A DNA stretch of 39,334 bases from assembly GCA_031290625.1 (NCBI GenBank), contig JAITND010000016.1, forward strand, positions 1 through 39,334. Reading direction: 5' to 3'. A model generated the notes under the pieces. That model was not told the origin of the DNA and did no database searches. It saw nothing but the letters and a program-made list of their open reading frames with translations. This DNA comes from Endomicrobium sp. (GTDB lineage Bacteria > Elusimicrobiota > Endomicrobiia > Endomicrobiales > Endomicrobiaceae). The translations under genes and the position numbers were made by a program. Position 1 is the first letter of the stretch. Every line of letters starts with the position of its first letter. Below, in pieces: positions 24,987 through 32,609 of this stretch.

Positions 24987-26366
24987 CTACGCAAGCTCCA
25001 ACAAAACAACAGTTTCCGCATGGCGCGTCTGCGGAAACATATCAACCGGAACAATCTGTCTGACCTTATATATAGTACACATTTTAATTATAATTTGCAA
25101 ATCCCTAGCAAGAGTAGAAGGATTGCAAGAAACGTAAACTATTCTCTTAGCATTTGAGTCCGACAAGAAATTTATAACGTCTTTAGTAAGACCGCTCCGC
25201 GGAGGATTCACAACTATAACGTCAAATGTTAAACCGTTTTGATTAACCCACTGTTGTGCGGTCGTCGCATGGAATTCGACATTATAAACATTATTTGCCG
25301 CGGCATTTTCTTTGGCGTCTTCAATAGCCCGCTCAACCTGTTCTATTCCAACAACTTTCTTCACATTATGAGCCATAGAAATGCCGATTGCGCCCGTACC
25401 GCAGTATAAATCAAGCAAAACGTCTTCTTTGGACGGGCTTAGCAGCTTCAAAACCTCGTTATACAAAACTTCCGTTCCTTTTGAATTTGTTTGGAAAAAG
25501 GAAAACGGCGAGATGTTGAAAAAATAATCTTTTCCACCGACGGTAAGTTTTTCCGTAATATATGGTTTCCCATACGCAAGAGTAGTCTTATCAGATACCA
25601 CAGCGTCCGACTTTCTTCCGTTTATCGTCCAATAAACGCTGTCTACGAACTCCGCTAGTTCTTTTACAAGAGGCTCTAAAAACAACCGCTCTTGATCGGT
25701 ATTATTTGTAACTATATTTATAAGAAATTGATTATTGTTTGCGGCTTTGCGCAAAACTAAATGTCTAAAAAATCCTTCATGCGTTTTATTTTTATACGCC
25801 GGAATATTATTTTTATTGGCAAAAATTTTCACTGTTTCCGCCGCGCGTAAAAAATCTTTATCCGCTATAAAACACGGAGGAACAGATATATATTTGTTGA
25901 AACTTCCTCTGCGGTGAAGCCCTAAATCCGTTTTAAAATCGTCATCAACTAAACCGTCTTTAGAAGACTTAAAAAAGCTAAATTCCATCTTGTTTCTGTA
26001 AAACCATATATTTGGACTTGTTAAAATTTCAGAAATCTTAACGCCTGCGAAATCTAAAAGTTCCGAAACATACGCTTGTTTATATTTGATTTGATTTTCA
26101 TACGAAGTATTTTGAAAAGAACAACCGCCGCATAGTCCAAAAGACGGACATAGAGGAAACGTCCTTTCGGAAGACTTAGAAGTAATTTCTTTTACCAATC
26201 CTTCCCTAAACGACTTTTTATCCTTTATCACCGACACGTCTGCGCGTTCATTGGGAAGAAGTCCTTCGGCAAACAACGCAATTCCGTCATCGCATCTGCA
26301 AAGAGATCTTCCTGGAAAAACAATTTTTTCGCATATTACAGTTATAATTTTATTTTTTAAAGACAT
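24987..26366 (-). CDS. rlmD: 23S rRNA (uracil-C5)-methyltransferase, RlmD/TrmA family
   Basis: This 459-residue protein has an N-terminal TRAM domain (residues 1-60), the [4Fe-4S] cluster cysteines in CPSFGLCGGCSFQ with an earlier or later partner, a methyltransferase Rossmann motif LLDLYCGTGAIGISMA, the substrate motif VNPPRSGL and the catalytic cysteine in VYVSCNPSTLARDL. It makes 5-methyluridine in 23S rRNA (U1939 in E. coli); the related RlmC position or tRNA U54 are alternatives I cannot exclude. The ATG at 26366 overlaps the tail of a broken upstream gene. Confidence 0.88.
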   Translation of the reverse strand: MSLKNKIITVICEKIVFPGRSLCRCDDGIALFAEGLLPNERADVSVIKDKKSFREGLVKEITSKSSERTFPLCPSFGLCGGCSFQNTSYENQIKYKQAYVSELLDFAGVKISEILTSPNIWFYRNKMEFSFFKSSKDGLVDDDFKTDLGLHRRGSFNKYISVPPCFIADKDFLRAAETVKIFANKNNIPAYKNKTHEGFFRHLVLRKAANNNQFLINIVTNNTDQERLFLEPLVKELAEFVDSVYWTINGRKSDAVVSDKTTLAYGKPYITEKLTVGGKDYFFNISPFSFFQTNSKGTEVLYNEVLKLLSPSKEDVLLDLYCGTGAIGISMAHNVKKVVGIEQVERAIEDAKENAAANNVYNVEFHATTAQQWVNQNGLTFDVIVVNPPRSGLTKDVINFLSDSNAKRIVYVSCNPSTLARDLQIIIKMCTIYKVRQIVPVDMFPQTRHAETVVLLELA

Positions 26367-26723
26367 GAACCCGTATCTTCTTTTAAAGTCTGAATTTCCT
26401 TCCTTGCGCTTTCCAAATCAACCAGCGTCTGCTCAAGTTCGCCAATCTTAACTTTAAGTTTTTCATAAAGCTTCGTTAGAGTTGTTTATAGCCCGAGCAA
26501 TCCGCGCGACAAATACCGAAACATCTTTTGAATTTGTCGCGTCTTTTAGCAAAAACGTCGTCATCGGAAACAGATTTTCCAAACCTAAGCTTGAAAAAAT
26601 AGCATTAGAGCTTTCATACAAAGCCGCCATAATTCTTAGCTCATTTTTTCCATAGCCTTCTCAGCAAGAGCAGTAAGTTCGTCAATAATCGGTATTTCTG
26701 CCTCTATCGGCAGTACTTTGCAT
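26357..26723 (-). pseudogene. Unidentified coiled-coil protein of about 120 residues, frameshifted
   Basis: This fills the 360-base gap between yajQ and rlmD. Pieces in successive frames read VLPIEAEIPIIDELTALAEK, then NELRIMAALYESSNAIF and NLFPMTTFLLKDATNSK, then LYEKLKVKIGELEQTLVDLE ending at TAA 26357-26359 inside the rlmD start. Shifts fall at a six-base homopolymer (26644-26649), near 26470, and possibly at the start codon (ATG at 26723). The final third is a clear coiled coil. No family is recognised. The ordered succession of protein-like frames, all minus strand, makes a decayed gene much likelier than chance. Confidence 0.6.
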
Positions 26724-26725
26724 CC

Positions 26726-27223
26726 TTATCTGTAGTTAGCAAACTGAAGAGGCAATGAAAAGGACGCTTCTTTTAGATATGCCATGACTTGTTGCAAATC
26801 GTCTTTTTTAGAAGAAATAACTTTTACTTTTGAACCGTCTATTTGTGTTTGAACTTTTATTTTTGAATCTTTTATAAGTTTTACAAGCTCTTTTGCTTTA
26901 TCCGTAGATAAACCAGAAATAATTTCCGCAGCCTGTCTTACGTATCCTTCAAAAGCTTTCTCTTGAGATTTATAATCGAGAGCTTTTATTGAAACTCCCC
27001 TCTTTGCAAAACGCCCCTCTAAGATGTCTTTCAATGCTTTCATTTTAAAATCGTCGTCAGCAATAAGAGTTATTTTTTTATCATTTTTGTTAAGTTCTAT
27101 TGAAGATTTGCATCCCTTAAAGTCAAATCTGTTGGCGAGCTCTTTTTGAGCTTGATTGACGGCGTTATCAACTTCCATAATATTTACTTCGGAAACTATA
27201 TCAAAGGAAAACTTATCAGCCAT
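26726..27223 (-). CDS. yajQ: YajQ-family nucleotide-binding protein (DUF520)
   Basis: This 165-residue protein matches YajQ over its whole length: the start FSFDIVSEVNIMEVDNAVNQ, then ELANRFDFKG, then FEGYVRQAAEIISGL and the end LPLQFANYR. The family has two RRM-like domains and binds nucleotides; the Xanthomonas member is a c-di-GMP effector. The role here is unknown beyond that. The leader is unusually G-rich for this DNA and includes the ribosome-binding GGGGGA. It follows a membrane microprotein gene by 48 bases. Confidence 0.93.
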   Translation of the reverse strand: MADKFSFDIVSEVNIMEVDNAVNQAQKELANRFDFKGCKSSIELNKNDKKITLIADDDFKMKALKDILEGRFAKRGVSIKALDYKSQEKAFEGYVRQAAEIISGLSTDKAKELVKLIKDSKIKVQTQIDGSKVKVISSKKDDLQQVMAYLKEASFSLPLQFANYR

Positions 27224-27228
27224 TCAAT

Positions 27229-27247
27229 CCCCCACCCCAACACCCCC
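27229..27247 (-). promoter_or_regulatory. G-rich leader of yajQ
   Basis: On the minus strand the mRNA leader holds runs of five, four and five G separated by TGTT and T, ending six bases before the ATG. It contains the Shine-Dalgarno. Only three runs of three or more G are present, so a three-tier quadruplex would need another run; a two-tier structure is possible. Such G runs are rare in this AT-rich window. Confidence 0.35.
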
Positions 27248-27271
27248 GAAAATTCGTAATAAAATTATTTT

Positions 27272-27385
27272 TTATTTCCCGCGCCCGCTACTTTTTCCCG
27301 ATATTATAATAATGTACGTAAAGAAAAATATAAACAACGCCATAAACAAGTACGCCGGCCAATCTGACGCAAAATCAACATACAT
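27272..27385 (-). CDS. Single-pass membrane microprotein, 37 residues
   Basis: The ORF track lists 60 residues from 27454, but the ATG at 27385 has AGGAGG six bases upstream, the best ribosome site in the neighbourhood. The product begins MYVDFASDWPAY, has one hydrophobic helix (LFMALFIFFFTYIIIIS) and ends in a basic GKSSGRGK tail. That suggests an N-out or periplasmic start and cytoplasmic tail. Small proteins of this form often attach to larger membrane complexes, but no family is recognised. It lies between iscS and yajQ, both on the same strand, 99 bases from iscS. Confidence 0.55.
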   Translation of the reverse strand: MYVDFASDWPAYLFMALFIFFFTYIIIISGKSSGRGK

Positions 27386-27484
27386 AGCCGCCCTCCTATT
27401 ATTTATTATTAGAAACACAGGAACTATTCTACTTTTTTTGACGCGCCTTCTCAAATATTTTTATTGCAGATAAGAGCGGAAGTT

Positions 27485-28672
27485 TCAACGCTTTTGATTC
27501 CAAACAGGAGACATAGAGCGCAAGTCTGACACTATTTTCGGCAATACTTTAAGAACATACTCGACATCTTCTTCGCTATTGTAACGCCCAAAAGAGAAAC
27601 GCATAGCGCCCTGAGCCGCGACGGGGTCCACGCGCATTGACGATAATACATGAGAAGGTTCCGACGATCCTGAAGCGCACGCGGAACCTGTTGAAACAGC
27701 TATGCCTTTCATGTCAAGCATAAGAAGCAATGCTTCCCCTTCTATATAGTTAAAACTTATATTTAAAATATTTGAGACTGCTCTCGCTCCGCTTCCATTC
27801 GCAGTTGCTTCAGGTATAACCTCCAAAATACCTTTTTTCAGTTTTTCCTTTAAATACAAAATATGTTTCTCATTATTTTCAATAGCGGCGTTAGATATTT
27901 CCAAAGCTTTCGCGCAACCCACTATAGACGCGGTATTTTCTGTTCCAGGACGAAGTCCATTTTCGTGATGACCTCCAAACATTATTGGAGATATTTTTAC
28001 GCCTTTTTTAACGTATAAAACGCCTATACCTTTAGGTCCGTTAAATTTGTGGGCAGACATAGCAAGCATATCAACGCCCAATTTTTTAACGTCAAGACGA
28101 AGTTTGCCCGCAGTCTGAACGGCGTCCGTATGAAAATATATTTTATTTTTTCTTGTTTCATTGATTTTCTTAAGCTCGTTAGCAATAATTTCTATAGGCT
28201 GAATTGCGCCCACCTCGTTGTTGGCATGCATTATGCTTACAAAAACGGTGTCTTTTTTTACGGCTTTTTTAAAATCCTCTACAGAAACAACGCCGTCTTT
28301 ATCCACGCCTAGATACGTAACTTCATACCCTATTTTTTCAAGATACTTGCAAGAGTATAAAACAGCACGATGTTCTATTCTTGTAGCGATAATATGTCCT
28401 TTTTTGCCATAAGCGTTTAACAAACCAAATATCGCAATATTGTCAGACTCGGTGCCGCAGCCAGTAAACAATATTTCTTCAGGACTTGCATTTAACAACT
28501 CCGCTACTTTCGTTCTTGAATTGTCAATAGCAGTTTTTGCCTGCCTGCCGAAAAAATGAAAACTTGAAGGATTGCCGTAAATATCCCTAAAATACGGCCG
28601 CATTTCCTTTATAACTTCAGGGGCGACGGCAGTGGTAGCGCTATTGTCCAAATATACTTTTCTCTGTTCCAT
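27485..28672 (-). CDS. iscS: Cysteine desulfurase, NifS/IscS family
   Basis: This 395-residue PLP enzyme begins VYLDNSATTAVAPEV. The PLP lysine lies in MSAHKFNGPKGIG, and the catalytic cysteine loop is TGSACASGSSEPSHVL. It takes sulfur from cysteine for Fe-S clusters and thiolation. No scaffold gene (iscU, nifU, sufU) is adjacent. The window encodes several Fe-S enzymes, including the hydrogenase, fumarase and RlmD, which need this sulfur. The loop form is closest to group I (IscS/NifS). The exact subgroup and hence symbol are uncertain. Confidence 0.9.
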   Translation of the reverse strand: MEQRKVYLDNSATTAVAPEVIKEMRPYFRDIYGNPSSFHFFGRQAKTAIDNSRTKVAELLNASPEEILFTGCGTESDNIAIFGLLNAYGKKGHIIATRIEHRAVLYSCKYLEKIGYEVTYLGVDKDGVVSVEDFKKAVKKDTVFVSIMHANNEVGAIQPIEIIANELKKINETRKNKIYFHTDAVQTAGKLRLDVKKLGVDMLAMSAHKFNGPKGIGVLYVKKGVKISPIMFGGHHENGLRPGTENTASIVGCAKALEISNAAIENNEKHILYLKEKLKKGILEVIPEATANGSGARAVSNILNISFNYIEGEALLLMLDMKGIAVSTGSACASGSSEPSHVLSSMRVDPVAAQGAMRFSFGRYNSEEDVEYVLKVLPKIVSDLRSMSPVWNQKR

Positions 28673-28681
28673 GCCAAATTC

Positions 28682-29629
28682 CTATTTTTTATTCTTCGCA
28701 ATCCGTTTATTTTTTATATGTTCCGCAAAAGTTTTGGCAAAAAAATGACTGCCGTCGCCAGCCGAAACAAAATACAAAACGCCAGACTCCGCTGGATATA
28801 AAGCGGCTTTTATTGATTGTATTCCCGGATTGCTTATGGGACCCGGAGGCAAACCAAAATGCAAGTAGGTGTTGTACGGCGATTTAAACTTAGTATCTTG
28901 TAAGGAAAGCTTCTCTTTTACAACGCCCATAGCGTACAAAACGGTAGCGCATGATTGCAACGTCATCTTTGTCTTGAGCCTATTATAAAAAACAGCCGCT
29001 ATAACGCTTCTTTCTTCTGGTTTAACAGCTTCTTTTTCAATAATTGACGCCATAGTAATTATGTCTTTGAAAGGAACATTTAACTCTTTCGCCCTTTTGT
29101 ACATATCAGGCTTAATCTTTTTGTTAAACTCATTGCGCATCATGTCAATCAATTCTTCTTCGCTCATACCAAGTCTTATAAAATAAGTCTCGGGCATAAG
29201 ATATCCTTCTAAATTTCTGTTCGTTGCAATTGTAATAAACTTATCTTTATCAATTTTTACTTTATCGGCAATAATACCGGCCGTTTGCTTTATATTGTTT
29301 CCTTCCGGAATTGTAATTCTAATAAAATTTTTGGAATTGTTCTTTAATTTTTTTAAGATTGTAAATATGCCGTCATTACCTGACAGCTCGTATACGCCGG
29401 CTTTTAATTTTCTTTGCGAATTTGTAAGTTTTACAAAAAATAAAAATAATTTCTTTGAAACTATTAAATTTTCTTTTTCTAAACAAGACGCAACTGCTAA
29501 AAAGTTTTCTCCTTTTTCAATAACAAACGAAGTTTTACCTCCAGTTGCGGCAATAAAGCCCGCGCAAAAAAACGCCGTAAAAAAAACTATAAAAACGACC
29601 GATATAATAACAATTATCTTTTTAGCCAC
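28682..29629 (-). CDS. mltG: Endolytic murein transglycosylase MltG (YceG-like)
   Basis: This 315-residue protein has an N-terminal membrane helix (IIVIISVVFIVFFTAFFCAGF), a LysM-like segment, and the YceG catalytic region. That region includes TMASIIEKEAVKPEERSVIAAVFYNRL, where the conserved glutamate of the family lies, followed by LQSCATVLYAMG and PYNTYLHFGLPPGPISNPG. MltG cleaves nascent peptidoglycan at the inner membrane. The start is GTG at 29629, overlapping the upstream NYN RNase gene by 16 bases. Length is normal. Confidence 0.93.
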   Translation of the reverse strand: MAKKIIVIISVVFIVFFTAFFCAGFIAATGGKTSFVIEKGENFLAVASCLEKENLIVSKKLFLFFVKLTNSQRKLKAGVYELSGNDGIFTILKKLKNNSKNFIRITIPEGNNIKQTAGIIADKVKIDKDKFITIATNRNLEGYLMPETYFIRLGMSEEELIDMMRNEFNKKIKPDMYKRAKELNVPFKDIITMASIIEKEAVKPEERSVIAAVFYNRLKTKMTLQSCATVLYAMGVVKEKLSLQDTKFKSPYNTYLHFGLPPGPISNPGIQSIKAALYPAESGVLYFVSAGDGSHFFAKTFAEHIKNKRIAKNKK

Positions 29630-30099
29630 AGTTTTATAAATTCCCTGTTAATAATATCTTTTTCATTATTATCAAAATACTTTTTTGCTCTTTTAATATT
29701 CTTTGTTTTAAAACCTTTAGCTAAAAAAGTTTCAACCGTTTCATGTTTAGCTCCGCCTGAAGAAGTCCTCCTGCGGAGTCCTTTGTCGTTTGTTACAACA
29801 GTTATTTCGTACGGATTTTGAGATTCGTCGACAAGTTCTGCAATAATATCGTCGGCAGACAAAATACCGCAGCTGAAGATTATTTCAATGTCGCCGACAT
29901 GGGATTTATTATACTCGCCCGCTTCGTACGGATTTTTTGATTTGTAGTCAAAAACCACCGTAACAGAATTTCTAAGACTTCCGCAAGGTACGCCGGATTG
30001 TATAAATTCAACGAATCTATTTCTCCTTTCTTCCAATGAGGAAGCGGAAAATTCGCCGCTTGAATTTATCACGTTATAACCGTCGATTATATAATGCAT
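29614..30099 (-). CDS. NYN-domain RNase, YacP/Rae1-like
   Basis: This 161-residue PIN-like protein starts YIIDGYNVINSSGEF and has VVFDYKSKNP, SADDIIAELVDES and VVTNDKGLRRR, which supply the spaced acidic residues of the NYN nuclease site. B. subtilis Rae1 (YacP) cuts mRNA in the ribosomal A site; other members are uncharacterised. AAAGGTAG precedes the ATG. It overlaps mltG and follows ruvX by 86 bases; that gap holds no gene. Family is clear, the specific target is inference. Confidence 0.82.
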   Translation of the reverse strand: MHYIIDGYNVINSSGEFSASSLEERRNRFVEFIQSGVPCGSLRNSVTVVFDYKSKNPYEAGEYNKSHVGDIEIIFSCGILSADDIIAELVDESQNPYEITVVTNDKGLRRRTSSGGAKHETVETFLAKGFKTKNIKRAKKYFDNNEKDIINREFIKLWLKR

Positions 30100-30185
30100 A
30101 TACTACCTTTTATCGCGCCTAATTGTAAAAACAAAACTATAAACGAGGAGCGGGAATCCGTCCTTCTTGTTAGCAAAACTTAATG

Positions 30186-30611
30186 TTAGATATTTTTGCG
30201 CATATCCAAGTACATTTGTAAAATGAGCGCGGCAGCTATCTTGTCTTTAAGTCCTTTGCGTTTTTCTCTGGAGACATTGCCTTCTTGTATAAGTATTCTT
30301 TCAGCTTGAACGGTTGTAAGCCTTTCATCAATAGTAGTCGCTTCAATGTCAAAAGAAAGAATTTTAATTTCGCCAACCGCTTTGCGGACGGTTTCAGCCA
30401 TTTTTCCTTCCGTGCCGTTCATATTAATAGGAAGCCCAAACACAACGACAGAAACATTGTTGGCTTTGGCTATTTCTAAAATTTTGGCGGCATTTTTTTT
30501 AAGAGAAACGCTTTTTATAGTATCAAAAGGGCTTGCGGTAATTCCCAACAAATCCGTCATGGCAAGACCTATTCTTTTAAGTCCGTAGTCAACTCCCATC
30601 ACTCTGCTCAT
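30186..30611 (-). CDS. ruvX: Pre-16S rRNA nuclease / putative Holliday junction resolvase YqgF
   Basis: This 141-residue RNase H-fold protein has the catalytic aspartate in VMGVDYGLKRIGLAMTD, the conserved VFGLPINMNGTEG, and TTIDERLTTVQAERIL with acidic residues at the active site. YqgF matures the 5' end of 16S rRNA in E. coli and was first annotated as a resolvase. GGAG is positioned well before the ATG at 30611. It follows hydA by 11 bases, so it may be carried on the hydrogenase transcript. Confidence 0.93.
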   Translation of the reverse strand: MSRVMGVDYGLKRIGLAMTDLLGITASPFDTIKSVSLKKNAAKILEIAKANNVSVVVFGLPINMNGTEGKMAETVRKAVGEIKILSFDIEATTIDERLTTVQAERILIQEGNVSREKRKGLKDKIAAALILQMYLDMRKNI

Positions 30612-30622
30612 ACCGGACTCCT

Positions 30623-32605
30623 TTATTTTTTTAGCTCTTCTTTTACGGCATTTTCAACGCCATCAGGAGCGCAATGTTCAAATATCTCCCCGTTTATTTT
30701 TACAGCAGGACCCTTTGAACACCGCTCTAAACATATTAAAGCCCGCGCATTTACAGCGTCTTTAAACTTGTCGCCGTCTACTATGCGTTTTAGAATTTCT
30801 TTTGAACCTTTCCTTAAACAATTATTGCCTACGCACACTTCTACGTTAACAGCTTTATCTGAAGGAGATTTAAAAATTTCTAAAGTCTCCTTAAATCTTT
30901 TTCTGTATTTATAGCTCGTATGCAAATATTCACGAGCTTTTTTACTTCCAGGCTTTTCAAGATAATCTTTGTACATCTTTTGGACATACGGATTGTCTTG
31001 AGGTTTATGCAATTCCATAATTTTATCATTTTCGTATAAAACTTTGCTTCTTCTTTTTCTCACAGCCAAGTCCAAATAAACAGGCTGCCCCGCGCCGCCA
31101 ACGCACCCTCCCGGACACGCCATGACTTCAACAAAATCGTATCTTTTCTTATCGGCTCTAATATCCCTTAAAACTCTTCTGGCATTTTTTAATCCGTGTA
31201 CAATAGCTAATTTAAGCTCTTTGCCGCCAATTTTTAGTTTTGTTTCTCTTACGCCATTTTCGCCTCTGACAAAATTAAACTCTTCAGCTTCATCGCCGTT
31301 ACTGTTTATGACGTTTCTTAAAACAGATTCCGTAACGCCGCCCGAATTGCCAAATATTATACCGCCGCCCGTTTTAAAACCCAAAGGCATGTCAAACGCC
31401 GAAGCTTCAAGATCCGCAAAACGTAAACCCGCTTCTTCAATCATTAAAGCAAGCTCTTGAGTGGTTATAACATAATCAATATCTACAACCCCGTCCTTTG
31501 CAAGTTCGGTCCTTCTTGCTTCATATTTTTTTGCAGTACACGGCATTACGGAAACAACGACCAACTCTTCCTTTGGAATGCCTAAAAATTCAGGCATTAT
31601 TCTTCTTGCAATAGAACCGTACATTCCTTGGGGAGACCGACAAGTTGAAAGATGTTTAATAAAATCTGGATAGTATTGTTCTACAAATCTTACCCAAGCT
31701 GGGCAACAAGAAGTAAACATCGGCATATGGTCGTCTTTTTTTAAACGTTCTAAAAATTCATTCGCTTCTTCTACAATCGTCATGTCGGCAGTAAACGAAA
31801 TATCAAAAACTTTTGCAAAGCCCATGCTTCGTAAAGCTGTAACAATTTTACCAGCTATTTCCGTTCCGTTCTCTTCAGTAACGCCAAAAACCTCGCCTAA
31901 AGCCGCCCTCACCGCAGGAGCTACGGCTATTATAACTTTTTTCTTTTCATTGCTTAGAGCTTTCCATACTTCTCTAAATTCTGTTTTTGGCAATATTGCG
32001 CCTGTCGGGCACACTCTTGAGCATTGCCCGCAATAAACGCATTCCGAAGATTCTAAATCCATTTCAAAAGCCGGGCAGACTTTAGACTGAGAACCACGCC
32101 CGACAAAGCCTAAAGCTCCTATACTTTGTATTTCATCGCAAAATCTCACGCAATTCCCGCAAAGAATACACTTACCATTGTCTCTTACTAAAGCGTATGT
32201 TGAAATATCTTTAGGCTCTTTGCGAGAAATATTTTTAAATCTGACTTCTTCTATGCCTAGCCTTCTTGCTAAAGACTCAAGTTTGCAACTTTCGCTTTTG
32301 GCGCACGTTACGCATTCTCTGTCATGGCTTGCAAGCAAAAGCTCTATAGTAATCTTTCTCATCTCTATTAACCGTTCAGTATTTGTTTTTATATCTATAT
32401 CAGGTTCAGGTGGAGTAGAACATGCCGACATTATGCCCCTTCCTGTCGCTTCTACCACGCAGAGCCTGCACGCTCCGTAAACGCTAAGCTCAGAATTATA
32501 ACAGAAAGTTGGAAGTTCTATATGTTCTTTTCTGATAACTTCTAGCAAATTTCTTTCATTTGTAAATTCAACTTTTTTGCCGTTTATGGTCAGGTATTTT
32601 CCCAT
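30623..32605 (-). CDS. hydA: [FeFe]-hydrogenase catalytic subunit HydA with C-terminal thioredoxin-like [2Fe-2S] domain
   Basis: This 660-residue protein has these domains in order: a [2Fe-2S] domain (CYNSELSVYGACRLC), a His/Cys [4Fe-4S] site (HDRECVTCAKSESC), two [4Fe-4S] clusters (CILCGNCVRFC, CVYCGQCSRVCP), and the H-cluster domain with L1 TSCCPAWV, L2 MPCTAKKYEA and L3 MACPGGCVGGAGQP. A C-terminal thioredoxin-like [2Fe-2S] ferredoxin domain follows (CVGNNC, CLERC) from about residue 575. All H-cluster cysteines are present. With HydB and HydC it should form a trimeric NADH/ferredoxin-dependent, electron-bifurcating or confurcating hydrogenase; the direction in vivo is inferred. It starts four bases after hydB ends. 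Maturases HydEFG are not in the window. Confidence 0.95.
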   Translation of the reverse strand: MGKYLTINGKKVEFTNERNLLEVIRKEHIELPTFCYNSELSVYGACRLCVVEATGRGIMSACSTPPEPDIDIKTNTERLIEMRKITIELLLASHDRECVTCAKSESCKLESLARRLGIEEVRFKNISRKEPKDISTYALVRDNGKCILCGNCVRFCDEIQSIGALGFVGRGSQSKVCPAFEMDLESSECVYCGQCSRVCPTGAILPKTEFREVWKALSNEKKKVIIAVAPAVRAALGEVFGVTEENGTEIAGKIVTALRSMGFAKVFDISFTADMTIVEEANEFLERLKKDDHMPMFTSCCPAWVRFVEQYYPDFIKHLSTCRSPQGMYGSIARRIMPEFLGIPKEELVVVSVMPCTAKKYEARRTELAKDGVVDIDYVITTQELALMIEEAGLRFADLEASAFDMPLGFKTGGGIIFGNSGGVTESVLRNVINSNGDEAEEFNFVRGENGVRETKLKIGGKELKLAIVHGLKNARRVLRDIRADKKRYDFVEVMACPGGCVGGAGQPVYLDLAVRKRRSKVLYENDKIMELHKPQDNPYVQKMYKDYLEKPGSKKAREYLHTSYKYRKRFKETLEIFKSPSDKAVNVEVCVGNNCLRKGSKEILKRIVDGDKFKDAVNARALICLERCSKGPAVKINGEIFEHCAPDGVENAVKEELKK

Positions 32606-32609
32606 TTGT

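Noticed and set aside
31122-32480. Plus-strand ORFs opposite hydA
   Set aside because: Antisense shadows of a fully conserved hydrogenase gene.
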